Part shown: in pieces, positions 8,189 to 14,495 of the stretch
How the letters are laid out: every line of letters begins with the position of its first letter
Numbering within the stretch: the first letter of the stretch is position 1
Source of the DNA: Calditrichia bacterium
Lineage (GTDB): Bacteria; Calditrichota; Calditrichia; RBG-13-44-9; J042
Assembly: GCA_030430345.1 (NCBI GenBank)
Contig: JAUIFT010000007.1
Coordinates: 1-15,638 of the forward strand
Direction of reading: 5' to 3'
DNA: 15,638 nt
Made by a program: the position numbers and the translations under genes
The notes under the pieces: generated by a model
Database searches by the model: none
Seen by the model: the letters and a program-made list of their open reading frames with translations, nothing else
Told to the model about the DNA's origin: nothing

Positions 8189-8206
8189 TTTCCGCAGGGA
8201 ATTTTT
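8189..8206 (+). terminator. Weak candidate terminator after the glycan locus
   Basis: A five-base stem (TTTCC at 8189-8193 with GGGAA at 8197-8201, one G-T pair) has a three-base loop and is followed at once by TTTTT (8202-8206). It begins 8 bases after the stop codon of the last glycosyltransferase. The position is right for a Rho-independent terminator, but the stem is short and AT-rich. Confidence 0.3.
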
Positions 8207-8456
8207 CTTGCAGGTCGGCTAAATTCATTTTAATATGCCAACAGGCGCTCCGGTAGCCTCGACCAGGAGAGCTTATGCAACAATTCTGGTAGTGAAATTA
8301 TTGGAACTGCGGAAACTCTTTAGCGAAGGCCAGTAGGGGAGTGATAATCAGGGCTCGTATCAAGCAACGACCTGGTTACCGATAATCCGCTAGCTATCTA
8401 TTTGCAAAATAAATTGTGCCGAAAAAATTCAAGCTTTTAAAAGAAGTTAGGACATT
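8207..8456 (+). other. Intergenic stretch with several short hairpins, no gene seen
   Basis: No convincing reading frame, tRNA or known riboswitch was recognised in this stretch before the galactanase gene. Several stems can be drawn: CAACAATT (8278-8285) with AATTATTG (8296-8303), one mismatch and a ten-base loop; ACTCTTT with GGGGAGT across about 8311-8342, using G-T pairs; and GGTTA (8374-8378) with TAATC (8383-8387) around a four-base loop. The last 50 bases are AT-rich and contain a TTAGGA Shine-Dalgarno sequence for the next gene. It may be a structured leader or small RNA, or simply a spacer. Confidence 0.3.
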
Positions 8457-9875
8457 ATGAAACGAATAATATTGTTAATCTTTGTTCTGAGCTTTTCCGG
8501 GCTATATGCGCAATCCGCAGTTGATAAAATGTACTCACAGGAATTTGTCCTTGGTGGGGATGCATCCATGCTCCAGCAGATCGAAAATGGCGGGGGAACA
8601 TTTCGGGAAAACGGCATCGCGGGCGACCCGTTACAGATGTTCAGAGACCATGGTATGAACTATATTCGCCTGAAGATCTGGCATACGCCAGTCGATGGCT
8701 GGAATGGGCTGGAGAAAGTAAAAGAAACCGCGTTGCGCGCGAAAAATCTTGGCTTTAAGCTTTTACTGGATTTTCACTACTCCGATACCTGGGCAGATCC
8801 CGGGCATCAAACCAAACCAGCCGCCTGGGCCAATGCAAATTTTGAGGCTTTGAAAGACAGTGTCTATAATTATACCTACCGCGTTATTGCCGAATTGAAA
8901 GCCCAAAATACCCTGCCAGAGATCGTGCAGTTGGGGAATGAAATTATCTGCGGGATGCTCTGGAATGACGTGCGGGTTTGCGATTCTTATAATACACCGC
9001 AGCAATGGGCAAGACTGGCAGCAATTATTAACGAAGGCATCCGGGGAATCAATGACAATTTGAGCGGTGGCGAAACTGTTCGCACAATGATTCATATCGC
9101 CAATGGCGGCGACAATGGCGGCAGCCGCTGGTATTTTGATAATCTGCTTGCCCAGAATATTGATTTCGATATTATCGGGCAATCCTATTATCCCTGGTGG
9201 CATGGCACACTTGATGACCTCGCCTATAACCTCAGCGACCTTGCCGTGCGTTATCAGAAAGACATCATGGTGGTAGAAACGGCCTATCCCTGGACGCTCG
9301 GCTGGAATGATAACACCAACAATATTATTGGTTTAAGCAATCAGTTACTGAGCGGCTATCCCGCCACGGTTACTGGCCAGAAGCGTTTTCTGGAAGATGT
9401 TATTCAGATTGTCCGCCAGTTGCCATACGACCGGGGCGCCGGGGTCGTTTACTGGGCGCCGGACTGGATTTCCGCACCGCAGTTTGGCTCTCCCTGGGAG
9501 AACCTGGCCTTGTTTAATTTTTCCGGAAATCTCCTGGCATCAATCGCAGCCTTCGATTCGGTTGCAACTGGTGTTACGCCGGATGCATCGATACCGCAAA
9601 ACTTTGTGCTCTATCCGAATTTTCCCAATCCTTTCAACGGTGGTACCGTGATTAAGTATGATCTGCCCGGCCAATCATCGGTAACGATTAAAATTTTCAA
9701 CGCGCTTGGGCAGCAAGTCCGAACCTTGCGCAATGAAACGCAGCCTCCCGGGCAATATTCGATATCCTGGGATGGCCGCCATGAAGACGGGAGTGCTCTC
9801 GGCTCCGGCGTTTACATCATATCGCTTCAGGCGGGGAAAATCCGCCATTGGCAGAAAACGATATTGCTAAAATAA
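8457..9875 (+). CDS. Secreted GH53 arabinogalactan endo-beta-1,4-galactanase with sorting domain
   Basis: This 472-residue protein starts with a signal peptide (MKRIILLIFVLSFSGLYAQS, cleavage likely after Ala18 or Ser20). Residues about 25-370 are a GH53 TIM barrel, recognised by FVLGGDASML (30-39), YIRLKIW (69-75), KLLLDFHYSDTWADPGHQ (101-118), and the catalytic pair: Glu162 in VQLGNEI as acid/base and Glu274 in VVETAYPWT as nucleophile. GH53 enzymes cut beta-1,4-galactan, for example in type I arabinogalactan and pectin side chains. Residues about 381-472 are a FlgD-like / type IX secretion sorting domain with LYPNFPNPFN, WDG and SGVYI motifs, so the enzyme is probably released or anchored at the cell surface. 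A TTAGGA Shine-Dalgarno sequence supports the start. It adjoins the glycan locus but looks separately transcribed. Confidence 0.93.
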   Translation: MKRIILLIFVLSFSGLYAQSAVDKMYSQEFVLGGDASMLQQIENGGGTFRENGIAGDPLQMFRDHGMNYIRLKIWHTPVDGWNGLEKVKETALRAKNLGFKLLLDFHYSDTWADPGHQTKPAAWANANFEALKDSVYNYTYRVIAELKAQNTLPEIVQLGNEIICGMLWNDVRVCDSYNTPQQWARLAAIINEGIRGINDNLSGGETVRTMIHIANGGDNGGSRWYFDNLLAQNIDFDIIGQSYYPWWHGTLDDLAYNLSDLAVRYQKDIMVVETAYPWTLGWNDNTNNIIGLSNQLLSGYPATVTGQKRFLEDVIQIVRQLPYDRGAGVVYWAPDWISAPQFGSPWENLALFNFSGNLLASIAAFDSVATGVTPDASIPQNFVLYPNFPNPFNGGTVIKYDLPGQSSVTIKIFNALGQQVRTLRNETQPPGQYSISWDGRHEDGSALGSGVYIISLQAGKIRHWQKTILLK

Positions 9876-9915
9876 AAAACAGGTAAGTGCCCGGACAAAA
9901 ATATTTATGTAATAT

Positions 9916-9987
9916 CCAGGCCGCTGATCTTTCTACAAACCCTTTGCCTATTTGTAAATTTGCAAAGGGGCAAAGGTGCCTGGTTTT
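9916..9987 (+). repeat. Nested inverted repeats with two mutually exclusive stems
   Basis: An outer stem pairs CCAGGC (9916-9921) with GCCTGG (9978-9983) and is followed by TTTT. Inside, CCCTTTGC (9940-9947) pairs perfectly with GCAAAGGG (9962-9969), or CCTTTGCC (9941-9948) pairs perfectly with GGCAAAGG (9969-9976). The two inner stems cannot form together because the 3' arms come from a tandem GCAAAGG repeat. It lies 40 bases after the galactanase stop and 85 bases before the next gene, so it may be a terminator or a leader switch. Confidence 0.45.
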
Positions 9988-10057
9988 GCAACAATATTAT
10001 CCTGGGGAGCTACATACTGTCAAATTATTTTTGTCTCACTACATAAACTGCTATTTT

Positions 10058-10065
10058 GAAGGTGA
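10058..10065 (+). promoter_or_regulatory. Ribosome-binding site fixing the ATG at 10072
   Basis: GAAGGTGA lies 6 bases before the ATG at 10072. It directly abuts a TTG at 10066 in the same frame, which is too close for initiation. The ATG is therefore the better start, giving 425 residues. Confidence 0.7.
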
Positions 10066-10071
10066 TTGCTG

Positions 10072-11349
10072 ATGACAACAGATCATAAACCGGTATTTCA
10101 GGGGAATGCCGAAGATTTGGCCCAATTCGAAAAGCTGGTCGCTTCGCCGATCCGGTCGGATGAACGGGAGGCTGCCATCCATGCCTGGCAAACCTATAAG
10201 TTAAGCCGGCAATCGGCAGTTGTCCGGGGGAACCCAATGCCAACCCTGGCGCCGTCTGCCGGCGGTGTCGGCAAGCAGGGGGTTTGGACGAAGGGCGATT
10301 ACATCCGTTCCCTGACCACGCGGGCGATCGATCTGCGGGGGGCAACCCTCACCGATGTTTGTCTCGGCTATGTCGACCTGCGCGGGGTTTTATTGGATGA
10401 TGCTGTTTTTACCTACGACTACCTCTCCTGGACCTCGCTGAAAGGGGCCCGCCTGGAAAACGCCAGTTTAAAAAATGTGCAATTGCCCGGCGCCCGCCTG
10501 ATGGAGGCGGATTTACGCGACGCGGATTTGAGCAATATCAATCTGGCCGATGCGGATTTAAGCGATGCCAGCATGAAGGGCGTTGATCTTTCCGGTGCGG
10601 ACTTAAGCCGGGCCGAGCTCTTTAATGCGGATTTATCCGGCGCAAATTTAAGCGGGGCGATACTAACGGCAGCCAATTTAAAATACGCAAACCTGGTTGA
10701 TGCAAACATCGAAGGCGCTGTGCTGGACCACGCCCATGTCTACGGCGTGGCTGCCTGGGATCTTCGTGGAAAGCCGGCCTCCTCGCAGGAACTGGTGGTA
10801 ACGCCGGGCGGCGCTTCTCTAACTGTCGATCAAATCCAGGTGGCGCAATTTATCTATCTGCTGATGAATAATCCGGAAATTCGCGACGTGCTCGATACTG
10901 TTACCCGAAAAGTTGTGTTATTGCTGGGGCGGTTTAAGCGGGAACGAAAAGCGGTGCTGGATGCATTGCGCATTGAACTGCGAAAACATGGTTTTGTGCC
11001 GATTTTATTCGATTTCGATAAACCGAGCGACCGGGATGTCACCGAAACGGTGACTCTATTGGCACGGATGGCGCGATTTATTGTCGCCGATCTCAGCGAA
11101 CCATCGAGCATTCCCCAGGAGTTGCAGGCGATTGCGCCGGATATCGCCGTGCCGATTCGCCTGATTATTCAGGAAGGGTTTAAACCCTACAGCATGTCGA
11201 AGGACCTGCGAAAATATCACTGGGTGCTAAAACCGCATCGCTACAAGGATAAAGACGAATTGCTGTCAACCTTGCAGGAAAATATAATCGATATCGCAGA
11301 AGCGAAGCGGCAGGATATTATTGAAGAACGCGAGGATGATAGTTGGTAA
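10072..11349 (+). CDS. Pentapeptide-repeat protein with C-terminal Rossmann-like (TIR/deoxyribosyltransferase-like) domain
   Basis: From the ATG chosen by its ribosome-binding site the product has 425 residues and no signal peptide. Residues about 1-80 are a short N-terminal region. Residues about 86-226 are a pentapeptide-repeat right-handed beta-helix, with runs such as ADLRDADLSNINLADADLSD around 146-165 showing the A(D/N)LxX pattern. Residues about 278-405 form a separate alpha/beta domain: RKVVLLLGRFKRERKAVLDA (279-298), VPILFDFDKPSDRDVTETV (309-327), and ARFIVADLSEPSSIPQELQ (334-352), where Glu350 sits where TIR and nucleoside deoxyribosyltransferase folds place a catalytic glutamate. 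I recall this C-terminal domain attached to pentapeptide repeats in cyanobacteria and other phyla, without a known function. Its upstream gap suggests its own transcript. The function is unknown. Confidence 0.85.
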   Translation: MTTDHKPVFQGNAEDLAQFEKLVASPIRSDEREAAIHAWQTYKLSRQSAVVRGNPMPTLAPSAGGVGKQGVWTKGDYIRSLTTRAIDLRGATLTDVCLGYVDLRGVLLDDAVFTYDYLSWTSLKGARLENASLKNVQLPGARLMEADLRDADLSNINLADADLSDASMKGVDLSGADLSRAELFNADLSGANLSGAILTAANLKYANLVDANIEGAVLDHAHVYGVAAWDLRGKPASSQELVVTPGGASLTVDQIQVAQFIYLLMNNPEIRDVLDTVTRKVVLLLGRFKRERKAVLDALRIELRKHGFVPILFDFDKPSDRDVTETVTLLARMARFIVADLSEPSSIPQELQAIAPDIAVPIRLIIQEGFKPYSMSKDLRKYHWVLKPHRYKDKDELLSTLQENIIDIAEAKRQDIIEEREDDSW

Positions 11350-11364
11350 AAATAGCGATATAAT

Positions 11365-11407
11365 GCGCAGAGTGGCAGTTGATTTTTAAGGATTGATGCG
11401 CGGTTTT
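11365..11407 (+). terminator. Weak candidate terminator after the pentapeptide gene
   Basis: GCGCA (11365-11369) pairs with TGCGC (11397-11401), with a 27-base loop, then GG and TTTT (11404-11407). It lies in the 137-base gap between two convergent genes, where termination is expected, but the loop is long. Nothing else was recognised in that gap. Confidence 0.22.
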
Positions 11408-11486
11408 AATAAACTATCCTGCGGGCAGCAGAGACGGTAGCAGAAGAAGTGCCTTTTCGCTCTGAGTCTAAGCGGTAGCGCGCAAC

Positions 11487-14231
11487 TTAAAACATAAATC
11501 CCGCCCGCAGGTAAACCCCATTCAAATCGTCGCCGCTCATATAGGCGAGGCTCAGCGTCTGCATTCGCCGCAGGAAGGAAACCCATATCCCACCGCCGAA
11601 GCCGGTGTGCCAGTCATCCGATATGCTGAGATCACCATCGAGGTAGACGCGACCGGCATCCGCTGCGCCAAATACGCCGAGTTCGCCGGGAACCAGGAGC
11701 TTCATACGGGTTAAGCGAAAACGCAGCTCAGCATTGCCAAAGGCCGCGGCATCTCCACCAAAACGGTCCTGACGAAAACCGCGCAGGTTCTTCGGGCCAC
11801 CAACATAAGCCGCTTCATGAAAGGGGAAAGTGCCCCAAACTTTTTTTCCGCCAACGCGCACTGCCAGGGTTGGTTCCGCGGGCATGCTGACAGAGAGATA
11901 AGCCGCCGCTGTCCCACTGATATTGCCAAAGTTCGCGGCGACATCCCACAGTTCCGGATAGAAAACGCCATTGACGTCGAAATGGACGCCGCTTTTTGGG
12001 TTGCTGGGATTATCGCGCGTGTCGTAAGTGAGTGCTCCCCGCACACCGGCTTGTCCAAATGTGCCGGTACCATAAATCGCCTCAGTAAAAGTGCCGATAA
12101 ATTTATCAGTATTGTCTTCCGCGGGTGTGTTGGCATATTTGACCAACGCGCCGATTTCTGCTGTCAGGTTTGAATAATGCCTGTCCGCGCCTTCATTTCC
12201 TCTACTGCCGATGCGGATACGAAAGCCCGGGGCGAAAATAAATTCTTTCTGATCCACTTCATAAAACTCTTTTGGCCGGGGAATCTCAGTGCCATTGCCA
12301 AGCCCATGAAAGCGGATGACATTGATCCCGGAGTATTCCAGGTGAAGTTTCCCGTCGACTTTGCTCCAGAGATCGCGGAATGTGCCGGAATAGGCAATCA
12401 GTGGTTCCGGTCCGTTACTGGCAATGCCGGCACTAATCTGATGCCGGGAAGCATAGGGATATTTTCGATAGCCAAAGTACTCACGGCCGTTCACAAAACC
12501 GGCATAGGCACCGAGGTCCGGGCTGTAGTTAACCAGTGGATAAGTAATCGATTGATTTCCCCAATCCAAAGAATAGCGATCGACGAAAGAACCGCCGGGA
12601 GCGATGCGTTCGAAGGGCGCTTCGTTTACCTTCGCCCCTTTTCCTTTCTCGTAGCTGTTGTTGCCTTCCGCGTCAAAGAACTGGGTTTTGCCACCGCCAG
12701 CCCGGGAAGCATTCACATAAGTATCATCCCCGGCCCCACCATCAATGCGCAATTTGATTCGTGCATTGCCGCCTTTTATTTCCACGCGGTCATTACCGCC
12801 TTGCAGGTAAAGCCGCACTTCCCGGGTTTCGCCGGGGAGGAAGGTTCTGTTGTAGAAAGGTGCCTCCCTGCTGCCATCATCTGCCAATACACCTATTTTT
12901 AGGGAAAGATTACCATTGGATAAATGTTCCAAATCGGCATACTCATCCCGATTCGTGGTGGTTATTTCCGGCTCGCGGGTAATTAGCGCGTAATATTTAT
13001 CCGCGAAAGATTGCAGGTCATCTCGGCGTTGCTTCAGGGCATCCGTTAAAAATGCGCCGACGCGCTCATAAATCGGAGCTGGGAATGCTTTCACAGCATC
13101 GTCGATCACCTGGTCTGTCCAAAGTCCCTGGCAAACAGTGACGGTGGAATCCCAGACACTTTTATCCATTCCGTTAAGGAATTCGCGGTCAATTTCCCAG
13201 CCGTTGCGGGTCAGGCCTTTGTGGCTGGGGTAAGTATCCTTAAAACGGATAAAGCGCGGATAAGCGCGGCGAACCAGCGCCATCACCAGGCCATCATAAT
13301 CGATAAAGGCCTGATCGCGGTCTTCCGGGATTGGTATCCAGGTAAAGCGATCGCCTTTCGGATAACGCGCCCAGCGCCATTGCCCGGCATGGCGGTCTTT
13401 GTCGCCGATAAAGAAGTCGAATAACTTTGCCTTGAGAAATACCCGGGTATCGATCTGGTTAACCGGCCCTTCATAAAGAATTGGCCAGAGTTTTTTCGTG
13501 CTGGTAATTTCCCGGGAATTGGCAAAACCCGGGGTATCACCGGGGCCATCCATGGGGTGCCGCTGCACGGCGCCGATCAGTCCGGCGTATTGCTCCCGGA
13601 ATTTTCCCAGCCACCCGGCATCGTCAGGGATTACCACCATTGTCTGCTTGGTAAAGAGTATACCGGTCGCTTCCATTAGCTGATCCACGACCAGGCCGGC
13701 GGTCGGCAATTGGGAACTGATCATGTCCTTGACGACTTCTTCTACCAGCGTATTGCGCAGGACGTCATCGAGCCGTTTGGTAGGATCTTTATCGAGCGAA
13801 CGGACGGTATATCCGTGACCATCTGCACCGGTGCATTGCAGGGAAATCGATTGCCCAAAGCCGCCGGTGCGGAATGGCTTAATGCCGCCGCCGATGTTTT
13901 TATAATCGAGCACGGATACTTCTATCGGCATATTCCAGAGATCCCGGTAGTTGCTGCCGTATAACCAGCGGCTGAAAGCGTTACTTTTAAATCTTTTCCC
14001 GGGAATGACTGTATGTGTAGTAACGCCAGCAGGAGGGATGGAACGAAAGATATGCGGCCCCTGGGGAGGAATTACTTCATCATCCTGGGCAACTGTAAAA
14101 GCCGTCATGCAAAACAAGATGGTGGCAGTAATAAGAAAGAGATTGCTTCTCCAGAACGATCGAAAGGTTGCATTTTCTTTTTTGGGGACAGCATTGGATG
14201 AATAAACCGGGGCTTCGTACATTGAGAACAA
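11487..14231 (-). CDS. Outer-membrane protein: kinase-like N-terminus fused to Omp85/surface-antigen barrel
   Basis: This 914-residue protein has a signal peptide after a 30-residue extension (hydrophobic core 31-48, TVAQ|D cleavage). Residues about 75-420 include FLKAKLFDFFIGDKDRHAGQ (265-284), and WIPIPEDRDQAF (298-309). The pattern GDxDRH followed by a DxDxxF motif resembles the catalytic and metal-binding loops of CotH-, HipA- and FAM20-type kinases, with Asp279, Asp304 and Asp306 as candidates. Residues 477-506 contain an exact RTX-type GGxGxDxUx motif (GGAGDDTYV, 498-506). Residues about 550-914 form the barrel, with GGPKNLRGFRQDRFGG (811-826) matching the Omp85 VRGF motif and a C-terminal phenylalanine. 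No POTRA domain is evident. I recall this architecture from Bacteroidetes and related phyla, with no established function. The start is TTG, chosen for its strong ribosome-binding site. Confidence 0.85.
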   Translation of the reverse strand: MFSMYEAPVYSSNAVPKKENATFRSFWRSNLFLITATILFCMTAFTVAQDDEVIPPQGPHIFRSIPPAGVTTHTVIPGKRFKSNAFSRWLYGSNYRDLWNMPIEVSVLDYKNIGGGIKPFRTGGFGQSISLQCTGADGHGYTVRSLDKDPTKRLDDVLRNTLVEEVVKDMISSQLPTAGLVVDQLMEATGILFTKQTMVVIPDDAGWLGKFREQYAGLIGAVQRHPMDGPGDTPGFANSREITSTKKLWPILYEGPVNQIDTRVFLKAKLFDFFIGDKDRHAGQWRWARYPKGDRFTWIPIPEDRDQAFIDYDGLVMALVRRAYPRFIRFKDTYPSHKGLTRNGWEIDREFLNGMDKSVWDSTVTVCQGLWTDQVIDDAVKAFPAPIYERVGAFLTDALKQRRDDLQSFADKYYALITREPEITTTNRDEYADLEHLSNGNLSLKIGVLADDGSREAPFYNRTFLPGETREVRLYLQGGNDRVEIKGGNARIKLRIDGGAGDDTYVNASRAGGGKTQFFDAEGNNSYEKGKGAKVNEAPFERIAPGGSFVDRYSLDWGNQSITYPLVNYSPDLGAYAGFVNGREYFGYRKYPYASRHQISAGIASNGPEPLIAYSGTFRDLWSKVDGKLHLEYSGINVIRFHGLGNGTEIPRPKEFYEVDQKEFIFAPGFRIRIGSRGNEGADRHYSNLTAEIGALVKYANTPAEDNTDKFIGTFTEAIYGTGTFGQAGVRGALTYDTRDNPSNPKSGVHFDVNGVFYPELWDVAANFGNISGTAAAYLSVSMPAEPTLAVRVGGKKVWGTFPFHEAAYVGGPKNLRGFRQDRFGGDAAAFGNAELRFRLTRMKLLVPGELGVFGAADAGRVYLDGDLSISDDWHTGFGGGIWVSFLRRMQTLSLAYMSGDDLNGVYLRAGFMF

Positions 14232-14495
14232 TAGGCGCTCCTCCTCAAAAGGCTCAAGATGTTAGAATCATCTCTCAATGTAACAAAACCGGCGGAAATC
14301 AGCAACTTTGCAGCTGAAGTTACAGAAGAGGAAAAAAGGGTTAGGGTGATCAAGGAGAGATTTGTTTGGATGATTTCTTTTTAGTTATGATTCTCTTCTT
14401 TTGATTCGCCGCCGCAATAGTTACTGAATTTGGGTATGTTTAAGGGGAGGGGAGTTGGAGGAGATGAAAGGAGAAAACCAGCCAGGAGTCGCTAC
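14232..14495 (-). other. Intergenic stretch between two minus-strand genes
   Basis: No gene is supported in these 264 bases. On the minus strand, near the downstream gene, TTGTTA and TAACAT sit 16 bases apart, a weak sigma-70-like pair. Near the 3' end of the HAF gene lies a purine-rich plus-strand tract (about 14442-14477) with two GGGG runs and two GG pairs. No clear terminator hairpin was found. Confidence 0.35.
14238..14246 (-). promoter_or_regulatory. Strong ribosome-binding site selecting a TTG start
   Basis: On the minus strand GAGGAGGAG occupies 14246 to 14238, and its AGGAGG core lies 8 bases from the TTG at 14231. The first in-frame ATG, at 14222, is 17 bases from the core, which is too far. 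The TTG is therefore the likely initiation codon of the outer-membrane protein. Confidence 0.65.

Noticed and set aside
8240..8390. Possible c-di-GMP (GEMM) or cobalamin riboswitch, from CTCCGGTAG and GGTTACCGAT-like words
   Set aside because: The words are too far apart and the rest of either consensus is missing, so the match is likely chance.
8763..9203. A 146-codon minus-strand frame rich in Ile, Gly and Pro
   Set aside because: It is the reverse reading of the GH53 catalytic region, including its active-site segments.
9887..10072. A small plus-strand frame of 61 codons before the pentapeptide gene
   Set aside because: It runs across the inverted repeats at 9916-9987, has no good ribosome-binding site and resembles no family; a non-coding leader or terminator explains the region better.
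12177..12902. A 241-codon open frame on the plus strand
   Set aside because: It lies wholly antisense to the strongly supported outer-membrane protein gene, has no recognisable domain, and its composition is that of a reverse-frame shadow.
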